64,000 nt of DNA from Ashinkailepas kermadecensis (Eukaryota > Arthropoda > Thecostraca > Neolepadidae), in the NCBI GenBank assembly GCA_034440615.1, contig JAOTOM010004555.1, positions 62,001 to 126,000 of the forward strand, in the 5' to 3' direction. How positions within the stretch are numbered: the first letter of the stretch is position 1; every line of letters begins with the position of its first letter. The notes under the pieces are model-generated. The model saw only the letters and a program-made list of their open reading frames with translations, had not been told where the DNA came from and searched no databases. Below, piece by piece: positions 1 through 8,818 of the stretch. A program made the translations under genes and the position numbers.

Positions 1-900
1 AACACCAAACCTAACCACTTTGTTTGCTTCATGGAGGTAAGATGTGTACAAAGCTTGTCTTGTAAATACCTTAAGGCATGATGATACCAAAAACTGTAGG
101 GCCAGGTAATGTACAGGAAAATGTTCTACTCATATGTTTGTTATATATTGGAACATAATATTGCATAATTAATGTAAATTTATCACTAATATCTTACTGA
201 AATTTTACATTAAATTATATCACCCTGTTAAAACATGTATTAATAATCTTTAAAAAGAACATTCAATGACTCGTGAGTCCTAGAGTGGTAAAGAAATTGG
301 TAAATTTGTGCTTTAAGATGAGAATGTCTTAAGGTTTTTTATGAAGTCTGTATTTTTTAATGTAACATTTATGAATGTGATTAAAGTATTTAAAGTATTT
401 AAAGTATTAAGGCTTAATAAGAGCCACAGGGGCCCATCTGATTAAAATGATGCCACCACTCATTTCATGCAGAAATGCCTGCTTTTTAGTTGGGAAGCCA
501 AATAACACCAAAAATGGGTCATTTGTACAGAGTTCAGTAATATGATGTTAATATAACATTGAAATAGTGTTTAAAAGGTAACATATCCTTAGCCAAGCTA
601 GTGTATTAAGCTTTTTAAAAATTTTGTAAAATCAATTTGGGAGAATGTTGTGTAATTTTTTGCTTCAAAATACTCCCAATTAAAACACCTAACCTAACAT
701 AACCTAGCCTAGCCTAGCCTGCTTTTAAGGGATACAAATGGTTTCATTTTTTTTCTTCTAAAAATCCAGGAAGTTCTTTTCTAAATACAAATTTTGAAAC
801 TTCAAAGAATCCTAACCAAACCAAACCCCTTTGTTTGCTTTATGGAGGTAAAATGTGTGTAAAGCCTATCGTGTGAACACCTTAAATCACAATAATGCAC
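1..900. repeat. AT-rich region with a direct repeat about 810 bp apart
   Basis: The first 80 or so bases recur, diverged, at about 812-895 in the same orientation; both contain TTTGTTTGCTT followed by ATGGAGGTAA and a similar downstream stretch. A short CCTAA/CCTAG-rich run at 687-721 resembles degenerate arthropod (TTAGG)n, but it is too short to call telomeric. No gene is seen. This is probably a diverged, locally duplicated repeat. Confidence 0.5.
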
Positions 901-1408
901 ATGCATCCATCAATGTGTCAGCAAAACCATCTGTGATACACTTGGTGGATGGTAAGTTGTATGGTTTTGAATGGAGAATATCGTGTTTATATGTGATTTC
1001 CCACAGAAGTGGTAGAGGAAGAAGGTGCTAGGCAGGCTTCACCAAATCCAGACCGTACATTTTCCCTGATTTGCCGTCGCTGACTTCTGATGCACAAATA
1101 CCTCTCCTTCTAGCTGCTACTCTTGGTGTCATTAAAACAACACCTGTGTAGACATGCCCAATCACCACTGCCACTATGGCTGCTCCAATATTCAAGATAT
1201 ACTTGGTGAGTTTTTACCTGAATGTCACAATCCTAAACGTATTGACATTACAGGAATAGTGCCAAAAACCCATGCTTAAAATATGACCAGAAGTTGTTCA
1301 AGCAGAGTATGATTAGTCGCAATCAACACCTCTCAATATAATGCAATGATTCCAACCTACATCTGTCCTGCAGCTGCTATAATTTGAGCCTTCCGTGCCA
1401 TTCCTATC
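901..1408. other. Unannotated stretch
   Basis: I see no supported gene, RNA or clear repeat between the AT-rich repeat and the PLE insertion. Short open stretches exist but show neither recognisable domains nor splice context. Confidence 0.4.
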
Positions 1409-1421
1409 TTATCATTTGTAA
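1409..1421. repeat. Candidate target-site duplication, left copy
   Basis: TTATCATTTGTAA here is repeated exactly at 7904-7916, immediately outside the right palindrome arm. Variable-length duplications are expected from target-primed insertion of Penelope-like elements. On the left, 45 bp of non-palindromic sequence (1422-1466) separate the repeat from the arm. Confidence 0.65.
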
Positions 1422-1545
1422 AATACAACGAAGAATGGCTCTTAGATGCTCCTGGGTTTTAGACATTGCGTGTAAAGAAAGCATACGACCTTCAATATAC
1501 CAGGAGGTGCTGAGTTGACATCAAAAGTAACGTTAAGGATTATAC

Positions 1546-1551
1546 TTTATT
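1546..1551 (-). terminator. Putative polyadenylation signal, left PLE copy
   Basis: AATAAA on the minus strand, five bases beyond the hammerhead core of the left PLE arm; it is the mirror image of 7819-7824. Confidence 0.4.
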
Positions 1552-1555
1552 AGGT

Positions 1556-1590
1556 ACTCAACGTTTCGGCCAGGGGCCATCGTCAGGAGT
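1556..1590 (-). ncRNA. Hammerhead ribozyme, left PLE copy
   Basis: This is the mirror image of the motif at 7780-7814, read on the minus strand: ACTC, CTGACGA, a GGCC/GGCC stem II, GAAA, CGTT, GAGT. All conserved core positions of the hammerhead fold are present. It lies about 270 bp beyond the stop codon of the minus-strand PLE frame, as expected for PLE-encoded hammerheads near element ends. Confidence 0.8.
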
Positions 1591-1859
1591 GATATAAAAA
1601 TGTAAAGTTAAGCAATTGAAAAAAAAAAGCACGCGAGAAAAAAAGCGTGCAAAGACACGTGGAATGCAGAAAAGCCTCCTCAGTGGTGCAGACACTTAAA
1701 GAAACTCCAAACCAGAAACAAACTAGGTCAAGATAGAATCCTCTGAGGAAGCCCGAGCCGATGGTCCACATACATATCGATACATACACTCACGCACATA
1801 TATAGACATAGATCCAATATAACGCGTAATACATAGAATATAATTTATGTTTGTGTAAT

Positions 1860-4778
1860 TTAAGTGATATACCAAGACGTCGTTTGCGTGTTTAGTTGCG
1901 GCCGTAGATTACGTATGTGTAGAGATTCGAGGACCTTTAGATCAGCGTTGTCCCTGGCTGTTGCTAGAATTTCTACTTTGAAGTTTGTGTTAGTGTCGCT
2001 GTGTTCCATGTTATAATGTTTGTCGATCATGTGTTCGCCTAAAGGTGTGTATGCTCTTCGAAGTCTGGCATCTCCCAAGTGCTCATTGTACCTATCCCTG
2101 ATACTACGTTTGGTTTCACCGACATAAAATATTCCAAGACAGCGGTTGCACGTTATTTTATAAACTACGTTTTTTCGCGTGCATCTACCTTTGAGCCCGT
2201 TGATGCAGGTGTGGCACGTTCTTCTACCAGCAGGGCATGGCGGAATTTCCAGGGCTGAGCGGACCAGGTAAGATTTCAGCGTAGGTCCGCTAGTCCAGGC
2301 TACCCTAACATGGTTTAGATGAGACGAACGGATGGCTGCGTTTACCTGTCGACATAGTTGGTCATCGACAAATGGAAGTCTCATGTAAACATAGTTGGGA
2401 TTACTACCCGCTCGATGCCGACGTTGCCCACTTATCCTACTCCTGTTGTGAGGGTGAACAGCACGAGCGGCGGAGTGTACCCGATGTGCTGGGTATCCGT
2501 TTTCCAGGAAAAGAGTTGTCATCTTCGCAAGGCTCCGCTCGCATGAAATAGTATCGGAGGAGACTCGTGCTGCTCTCCTCATTTGGGATGTTAAAACGGC
2601 CTTTTTAGTAGCCATCGGGTGGGCCGAATCATAGTGCAAGATGATGGGGGCTGCCATAGGTTTAAAGTACAGTTCGGTGGTGTAGCTCCCATCAGCCTGA
2701 ACTACAAACAACGTATCAAGGAAAGGAATCGAACTGCTATGACCAGTGTGTTCTAAGGTGAACTTGATGCTGGAGTGTTGTTGGTTAATTTCTGCAAAGA
2801 AGTCGAGCAGAGAGGCCAAGCCATGTGTCCAAACACCAAAAATATCGTCTATATACCTCATGTAGAGAGCTGGTTTCAAATCATACGAAGCTAAGAAGAT
2901 CGACTCAAGGCGGTGCATAAAAGCAATCGCTAAAGGAGGTGCACATCGGTTACCCATAGCCACTCCTTTTGTTTGCTTGTACATTGAGTTACCGAAACGT
3001 ATGAGGTTATTGCTGAAAATATGTGTTAGTAATTTCACACAGTCCTGTACCCCAATCCCGAAAAGACAAATGTCATCCAGATTGTCCTCGATTAGACGAA
3101 TCACAGCATCTATTCCCTCCTTTATCGGAATGCTGCCATATAGATTTTTCACGTCCATGGTGAAAACAATACTGCCTTCCGGAAGTTTGGTAGGGAACGT
3201 TTCTTTCACCCTCTGTAGGTACGACTCCGTGTTTGTCAGATGGGCGGGAACCAACGCTAGTATCTGGACCAGAATCTTGCTCAAGAACCAAGATAACTTG
3301 TCTAGGGGGTCACCACTCGCCGACACTATAGGGCGCAGTGGAACCTCTAGTTTGTGGTTTTTGGGGAGCCCGTATAATTCCGCTGTGCGGCTGGAATGAG
3401 GAAGGAGAGATAACACTATGTCTTTATGTAACTTCCCTGATAAAGTTTCCTTGATAATAGTACATGTTTCAATTTCGAGACGTTTGGTAGGGTTTGGTTG
3501 GGAAGAAATGCTCTGATAATCGTCCGTTATTTTACTGGCCTTTTCAATGTAATCCGTTTTGTTTAGCACGACGAATCCTTTGCATTTATCTGACGGCTTT
3601 ACTATTACATTATCGTTGTTTTTCATTTCCCGAAGTACTTCCCTCTGTTTCGCATAATTGTCCGACCTTTTGGTCGATGCTTTGTTGTGATATTTATATG
3701 CTTTTAGAACTTTTGTTTTTAAATCTTTCAACTCAGATTCTAATTGAGTTGTGGCTCTCGGTGGTTGGTATGCAGGAGTGTCGGGAAACATGGGGCGAAG
3801 CTTTGAATGACCTGTGCTAGAGGTGCTTTGTGATAAGCCTTCCCGCGGTACCTGAGGTACAGTTTGCTGTTTTGTCTCCCTCACATTCCTCCACCGCAAA
3901 CCATAGATCGCCCTTTCTACGCCTGATTCTGCCTTTTCCAAGCAGCTACGATCTACTTTTTGAGCTAACGCAAAATTGGGGCCTTTGTCAAGCAATCCCA
4001 ATATATCTGAGTCTAGAGGTAACTTACTTAGATTAGACGTGCGATTTGTACGATATTGTTCAGTGCCATCGCCGTTGGTGTCCGTACCGTGGGTGCCAGA
4101 AGTAATGCAACTACCCGAGCTTTCTCCACTGGTAGCCGCGTGGTGAAGTAAATTATTTTTATCCGGGAGTGGCGTAGGTGGTTGGTACGATGAATGTGTA
4201 CCTAGGTGAAGTTCGTCCTCTTGTGGTGCGCTGCGGACGGCTGCTGGCCTCACGCCGCAGTTTCTGACTCCAGAAACAACGCTGGAGATCATCAAACACA
4301 GAGACCACCCACGCATGACCAAAGCCCACCCAAAGCTCCAAACAGTCACAACGCTGGGCACGAACACACTAAACAACGAAGCGCACCAGACCCTGTCCGC
4401 ACAGCAGCGAAAATCGACAACACTACGTGGTGAAGCACCAACATCACTACAAACAGCTGTTTCCACTGGGCCGCAGTGTTTGTCCTCCTCCGACTCCTCA
4501 GGCAAGAGATGACTGGTTTCTAGGGGTAGTGAAGTGGAGTCCCTAGAGCTCTGATTGGGCCGAAGCGTCGAACTGGAGACTTCTTCTTCCGTTGCTGCAA
4601 CACTTGAGGAAACAGGAGACTCGATCTTCTGGGCATTTTCAGGCAAGCGACTTGGACACGGTACCTGCAGGAGGGTACTTCCCGGAAGACAAGTGCTTGA
4701 CAGAGTCCCGTGCCCTGGTGCAAGCCTACGGCCTGAGTCTCCTGATCGAGTCTCCTGTTTCCTCAAGTGTTGCAGCAA
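1860..4778 (-). CDS. PLE polyprotein, reverse transcriptase plus GIY-YIG endonuclease (left arm)
   Basis: Intact 972-residue frame that copies the element's RNA by target-primed reverse transcription and nicks DNA with its endonuclease. The visible order is a low-complexity N-terminal third, an RT core (DVKNLYGSIP near residue 542, KGVAMGNRCAPP, then YIDD at about 642-645), a Cys-rich stretch (CHTCINGLKGRC) and a C-terminal GIY-YIG domain (VVYKITC, FYVGETKRSIRDR, EHL). This domain order is that of canonical endonuclease-bearing PLEs, not the permuted type with N-terminal GIY-YIG. It is essentially identical to the plus-strand copy after about residue 57, apart from one Thr/Asn difference. The first ATG (4778) lies in the opposite palindrome arm and the frame crosses the spacer, so the N-terminal residues are not native element sequence; the true start may be internal. 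Confidence 0.9.
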   Translation of the reverse strand: MLQHLRKQETRSGDSGRRLAPGHGTLSSTCLPGSTLLQVPCPSRLPENAQKIESPVSSSVAATEEEVSSSTLRPNQSSRDSTSLPLETSHLLPEESEEDKHCGPVETAVCSDVGASPRSVVDFRCCADRVWCASLFSVFVPSVVTVWSFGWALVMRGWSLCLMISSVVSGVRNCGVRPAAVRSAPQEDELHLGTHSSYQPPTPLPDKNNLLHHAATSGESSGSCITSGTHGTDTNGDGTEQYRTNRTSNLSKLPLDSDILGLLDKGPNFALAQKVDRSCLEKAESGVERAIYGLRWRNVRETKQQTVPQVPREGLSQSTSSTGHSKLRPMFPDTPAYQPPRATTQLESELKDLKTKVLKAYKYHNKASTKRSDNYAKQREVLREMKNNDNVIVKPSDKCKGFVVLNKTDYIEKASKITDDYQSISSQPNPTKRLEIETCTIIKETLSGKLHKDIVLSLLPHSSRTAELYGLPKNHKLEVPLRPIVSASGDPLDKLSWFLSKILVQILALVPAHLTNTESYLQRVKETFPTKLPEGSIVFTMDVKNLYGSIPIKEGIDAVIRLIEDNLDDICLFGIGVQDCVKLLTHIFSNNLIRFGNSMYKQTKGVAMGNRCAPPLAIAFMHRLESIFLASYDLKPALYMRYIDDIFGVWTHGLASLLDFFAEINQQHSSIKFTLEHTGHSSSIPFLDTLFVVQADGSYTTELYFKPMAAPIILHYDSAHPMATKKAVLTSQMRRAARVSSDTISCERSLAKMTTLFLENGYPAHRVHSAARAVHPHNRSRISGQRRHRAGSNPNYVYMRLPFVDDQLCRQVNAAIRSSHLNHVRVAWTSGPTLKSYLVRSALEIPPCPAGRRTCHTCINGLKGRCTRKNVVYKITCNRCLGIFYVGETKRSIRDRYNEHLGDARLRRAYTPLGEHMIDKHYNMEHSDTNTNFKVEILATARDNADLKVLESLHIRNLRPQLNTQTTSWYIT

Positions 4779-7510
4779 CGGAAGAAGAAGTCTCCAGTTC
4801 GACGCTTCGGCCCAATCAGAGCTCTAGGGACTCCACTTCACTACCCCTAGAAACCAGTCATCTCTTGCCTGAGGAGTCGGAGGAGGACAAACACTGCGGC
4901 CCAGTGGAAACAGCTGTTTGTAGTGATGTTGGTGCTTCACCACGTAGTGTTGTCGATTTTCGCTGCTGTGCGGACAGGGTCTGGTGCGCTTCGTTGTTTA
5001 GTGTGTTCGTGCCCAGCGTTGTGACTGTTTGGAGCTTTGGGTGGGCTTTGGTCATGCGTGGGTGGTCTCTGTGTTTGATGATCTCCAGCGTTGTTTCTGG
5101 AGTCAGAAACTGCGGCGTGAGGCCAGCAGCCGTCCGCAGCGCACCACAAGAGGACGAACTTCACCTAGGTACACATTCATCGTACCAACCACCTACGCCA
5201 CTCCCGGATAAAAATAATTTACTTCACCACGCGGCTACCAGTGGAGAAAGCTCGGGTAGTTGCATTACTTCTGGCACCCACGGTACGGACACCAACGGCG
5301 ATGGCACTGAACAATATCGTACAAATCGCACGTCTAATCTAAGTAAGTTACCTCTAGACTCAGATATATTGGGATTGCTTGACAAAGGCCCCAATTTTGC
5401 GTTAGCTCAAAAAGTAGATCGTAGCTGCTTGGAAAAGGCAGAATCAGGCGTAGAAAGGGCGATCTATGGTTTGCGGTGGAGGAATGTGAGGGAGACAAAA
5501 CAGCAAACTGTACCTCAGGTACCGCGGGAAGGCTTATCACAAAGCACCTCTAGCACAGGTCATTCAAAGCTTCGCCCCATGTTTCCCGACACTCCTGCAT
5601 ACCAACCACCGAGAGCCACAACTCAATTAGAATCTGAGTTGAAAGATTTAAAAACAAAAGTTCTAAAAGCATATAAATATCACAACAAAGCATCGAACAA
5701 AAGGTCGGACAATTATGCGAAACAGAGGGAAGTACTTCGGGAAATGAAAAACAACGATAATGTAATAGTAAAGCCGTCAGATAAATGCAAAGGATTCGTC
5801 GTGCTAAACAAAACGGATTACATTGAAAAGGCCAGTAAAATAACGGACGATTATCAGAGCATTTCTTCCCAACCAAACCCTACCAAACGTCTCGAAATTG
5901 AAACATGTACTATTATCAAGGAAACTTTATCAGGGAAGTTACATAAAGACATAGTGTTATCTCTCCTTCCTCATTCCAGCCGCACAGCGGAATTATACGG
6001 GCTCCCCAAAAACCACAAACTAGAGGTTCCACTGCGCCCTATAGTGTCGGCGAGTGGTGACCCCCTAGACAAGTTATCTTGGTTCTTGAGCAAGATTCTG
6101 GTCCAGATACTAGCGTTGGTTCCCGCCCATCTGACAAACACGGAGTCGTACCTACAGAGGGTGAAAGAAACGTTCCCTACCAAACTTCCGGAAGGCAGTA
6201 TTGTTTTCACCATGGACGTGAAAAATCTATATGGCAGCATTCCGATAAAGGAGGGAATAGATGCTGTGATTCGTCTAATCGAGGACAATCTGGATGACAT
6301 TTGTCTTTTCGGGATTGGGGTACAGGACTGTGTGAAATTACTAACACATATTTTCAGCAATAACCTCATACGTTTCGGTAACTCAATGTACAAGCAAACA
6401 AAAGGAGTGGCTATGGGTAACCGATGTGCACCTCCTTTAGCGATTGCTTTTATGCACCGCCTTGAGTCGATCTTCTTAGCTTCGTATGATTTGAAACCAG
6501 CTCTCTACATGAGGTATATAGACGATATTTTTGGTGTTTGGACACATGGCTTGGCCTCTCTGCTCGACTTCTTTGCAGAAATTAACCAACAACACTCCAG
6601 CATCAAGTTCACCTTAGAACACACTGGTCATAGCAGTTCGATTCCTTTCCTTGATACGTTGTTTGTAGTTCAGGCTGATGGGAGCTACACCACCGAACTG
6701 TACTTTAAACCTATGGCAGCCCCCATCATCTTGCACTATGATTCGGCCCACCCGATGGCTACTAAAAAGGCCGTTTTAACATCCCAAATGAGGAGAGCAG
6801 CACGAGTCTCCTCCGATACTATTTCATGCGAGCGGAGCCTTGCGAAGATGACAACTCTTTTCCTGGAAAACGGATACCCAGCACATCGGGTACACTCCGC
6901 CGCTCGTGCTGTTCACCCTCACAACAGGAGTAGGATAAGTGGGCAACGTCGGCATCGAGCGGGTAGTAATCCCAACTATGTTTACATGAGACTTCCATTT
7001 GTCGATGACCAACTATGTCGACAGGTAAACGCAGCCATCCGTTCGTCTCATCTAAACCATGTTAGGGTAGCCTGGACTAGCGGACCTACGCTGAAATCTT
7101 ACCTGGTCCGCTCAGCCCTGGAAATTCCGCCATGCCCTGCTGGTAGAAGAACGTGCCACACCTGCATCAACGGGCTCAAAGGTAGATGCACGCGAAAAAA
7201 CGTAGTTTATAAAATAACGTGCAACCGCTGTCTTGGAATATTTTATGTCGGTGAAACCAAACGTAGTATCAGGGATAGGTACAATGAGCACTTGGGAGAT
7301 GCCAGACTTCGAAGAGCATACACACCTTTAGGCGAACACATGATCGACAAACATTATAACATGGAACACAGCGACACTAACACAAACTTCAAAGTAGAAA
7401 TTCTAGCAACAGCCAGGGACAACGCTGATCTAAAGGTCCTCGAATCTCTACACATACGTAATCTACGGCCGCAACTAAACACGCAAACGACGTCTTGGTA
7501 TATCACTTAA
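4592..7510 (+). CDS. PLE polyprotein, reverse transcriptase plus GIY-YIG endonuclease (right arm)
   Basis: Intact 972-residue frame, the mirror copy of the minus-strand frame. RT motif A aspartate is near residue 542 (FTMDVKNLYGSIP), motif B is KGVAMGNRCAPP, and motif C is YIDD at 642-645, followed by FLDTLF. The GIY-YIG domain starts with tyrosine about 873 and has YVGET at 885-889, with the downstream arginine and EH pair retained, so both catalytic domains look competent. The annotated ATG at 4592 lies in the left arm and the first 50 or so residues derive from the arm end plus spacer. The first methionine lying wholly in right-arm sequence is about residue 155. The frame overlaps the minus-strand frame head-to-head for 187 bp (4592-4778). 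Confidence 0.9.
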   Translation: MLQHLRKQETRSSGHFQASDLDTVPAGGYFPEDKCLTESRALVQAYGLSLLIESPVSSSVAATEEEVSSSTLRPNQSSRDSTSLPLETSHLLPEESEEDKHCGPVETAVCSDVGASPRSVVDFRCCADRVWCASLFSVFVPSVVTVWSFGWALVMRGWSLCLMISSVVSGVRNCGVRPAAVRSAPQEDELHLGTHSSYQPPTPLPDKNNLLHHAATSGESSGSCITSGTHGTDTNGDGTEQYRTNRTSNLSKLPLDSDILGLLDKGPNFALAQKVDRSCLEKAESGVERAIYGLRWRNVRETKQQTVPQVPREGLSQSTSSTGHSKLRPMFPDTPAYQPPRATTQLESELKDLKTKVLKAYKYHNKASNKRSDNYAKQREVLREMKNNDNVIVKPSDKCKGFVVLNKTDYIEKASKITDDYQSISSQPNPTKRLEIETCTIIKETLSGKLHKDIVLSLLPHSSRTAELYGLPKNHKLEVPLRPIVSASGDPLDKLSWFLSKILVQILALVPAHLTNTESYLQRVKETFPTKLPEGSIVFTMDVKNLYGSIPIKEGIDAVIRLIEDNLDDICLFGIGVQDCVKLLTHIFSNNLIRFGNSMYKQTKGVAMGNRCAPPLAIAFMHRLESIFLASYDLKPALYMRYIDDIFGVWTHGLASLLDFFAEINQQHSSIKFTLEHTGHSSSIPFLDTLFVVQADGSYTTELYFKPMAAPIILHYDSAHPMATKKAVLTSQMRRAARVSSDTISCERSLAKMTTLFLENGYPAHRVHSAARAVHPHNRSRISGQRRHRAGSNPNYVYMRLPFVDDQLCRQVNAAIRSSHLNHVRVAWTSGPTLKSYLVRSALEIPPCPAGRRTCHTCINGLKGRCTRKNVVYKITCNRCLGIFYVGETKRSIRDRYNEHLGDARLRRAYTPLGEHMIDKHYNMEHSDTNTNFKVEILATARDNADLKVLESLHIRNLRPQLNTQTTSWYIT

Positions 7511-7779
7511 ATTACACAAACATAAATTATATTCTATGTATTACGCGTTATATTGGATCTATGTCTATATATGTGCGTGAGTGTATGTATCGATATGTAT
7601 GTGGACCATCGGCTCGGGCTTCCTCAGAGGATTCTATCTTGACCTAGTTTGTTTCTGGTTTGGAGTTTCTTTAAGTGTCTGCACCACTGAGGAGGCTTTT
7701 CTGCATTCCACGTGTCTTTGCACGCTTTTTTTCTCGCGTTTTTTTTTTTTTCAATTGCTTAACTTTACATTTTTATATC

Positions 7780-7814
7780 ACTCCTGACGATGGCCCCTGG
7801 CCGAAACGTTGAGT
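7780..7814 (+). ncRNA. Hammerhead ribozyme, right PLE copy
   Basis: The order ACTC / CTGACGA / stem II (GGCC pairing with GGCC across a CCT loop) / GAAA / CGTT / GAGT matches the hammerhead core. ACTC (7780-7783) pairs with GAGT (7811-7814) as stem I. Stem III is only A-C paired with G-U with no loop, so the strand ACGU is self-complementary; such minimal forms in PLEs are thought to work best as dimers. Cleavage is predicted after U at 7810. AATAAA follows at 7819. Confidence 0.82.
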
Positions 7815-7818
7815 ACCT

Positions 7819-7824
7819 AATAAA
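7819..7824 (+). terminator. Putative polyadenylation signal, right PLE copy
   Basis: AATAAA, five bases after the hammerhead core and downstream of the plus-strand PLE frame. Whether PLE transcripts use it is unknown. Confidence 0.4.
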
Positions 7825-7903
7825 GTATAATCCTTAACGTTACTTTTGATGTCAACTCAGCACCTCCTGGTATATTGAAGGTCGTATGCTTTCTTTACAC
7901 GCA

Positions 7904-7916
7904 TTATCATTTGTAA
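7904..7916. repeat. Candidate target-site duplication, right copy
   Basis: TTATCATTTGTAA, identical to 1409-1421 and directly abutting the end of the right palindrome arm. Confidence 0.65.
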
Positions 7917-8369
7917 GCAAGTTTAGAGGATTTGTGGAAAGAACTCCTTGTTTCAACCCATGTTTGATTCTGCCAGTTTGTGAGGTGATTTCTTGGACCT
8001 TGACCTTAACATTGAACCCATTGTAAGGTTTTTTTTAAAGACAAGTACCAGTCAAGGGTGGACTCTAGCATGGATCAGCTTGCATACAATACCATTATGC
8101 CACCTTGAATTAAACACATCCTGACATTTAAGAAATGCTATATGGGGAGGGGATAGAACACTAACAGTCTTCCATAGGTCTTTCTTAGCTGATTTAACCC
8201 CTAGCAGAGTAAAATTTGCTTGCAGGGATCCTCTTTGGCTATGATAAGCAGGTTGCATTTCTGATGGGGTATTTGCTTATGTGAGCTTTTTATCTAGCTT
8301 CCTTCTTATGATCCTTTCAAAGGTATTTCAGGGTATCTTAAGTGCAGATATATAGCTGTAGCTGTTGGC

Positions 8370-8370
<1 letters not shown>
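7917..8370. other. Unannotated stretch
   Basis: AT-rich DNA without a supported gene. It is probably the right flank of the PLE insertion site. Confidence 0.4.

Positions 8371-8454
<84 letters not shown>
8371..8454. repeat. (TA)n microsatellite
   Basis: Near-pure TA dinucleotide tract of about 80 bp. Confidence 0.95.
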
Positions 8455-8457
<3 letters not shown>

Positions 8458-8647
8458 CACATTGGCCAGTGAGGAATGCTAATATAACTGAAAGTACTGA
8501 AATATGATTCAGTTATCTCTCTTGTTGCATGTTACTTGCCACCCAAAATTTTGAATTTGACCACACTCATATATCCCTACCATTCACTGTTTGTTTTCAT
8601 ATTGTTCCTTCCTGTCTTTGAAGTTTCATTGTTTTGACAGAGATGGG

Positions 8648-8818
8648 GGTCGCGATAGCTCAGTTGGTAGAGCGTCGGACCCTTGATCGCAATATTGTGG
8701 GTTCGAATCTCGCAGCCGACGGCGTTTACCGAGTCCACCCGCGGCTAATCGGCGTGAGAGGTAGGCGACGCTATGTGGCCTAGCGGTTGAATGCGTCATA
8801 AAAGAACCCAAGACAAAG
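8648..8818 (+). mobile_element. tRNA-derived SINE, copy 1
   Basis: The head carries RNA polymerase III promoter boxes: A box TAGCTCAGTTGG at 8656-8667 and B box GGTTCGAATCT at 8700-8710. The tRNA-like fold is imperfect, and the head is followed by about 100 bp of non-tRNA body ending AAGAACCCAAG. The body matches the element at 52367-52537 on the same strand, so this is a SINE family rather than a tRNA gene. Confidence 0.75.

Larger units (their letters stand above)
1422..7903. mobile_element. Penelope-like retroelement, head-to-head palindromic insertion
   Basis: Two arms, 1467-4626 and 4744-7903, are reverse complements over 3,160 bp (mirror coordinates sum to 9370) and flank a unique 117-bp spacer (4627-4743). 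By eye I found only three substitutions: two in the A/T run near 1630 and 7740, and one missense change. Each arm carries one PLE with its 5' side at the centre and its 3' end facing out, including a reverse transcriptase plus GIY-YIG frame, a hammerhead ribozyme and AATAAA. A 13-bp direct repeat lies outside (1409-1421 and 7904-7916), so the pair probably inserted as one unit. The near-identity implies recent origin. A sequencing fold-back artefact is less likely because of the spacer, the substitutions and the direct repeat, but it is not excluded. Confidence 0.9.

Noticed and set aside
687..721. Telomeric (TTAGG)n
   Set aside because: Only a few degenerate CCTAA/CCTAG units; too short and interrupted.
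8648..8722. tRNA gene
   Set aside because: A and B boxes are present but the cloverleaf is imperfect and the sequence continues into a repeated SINE body.
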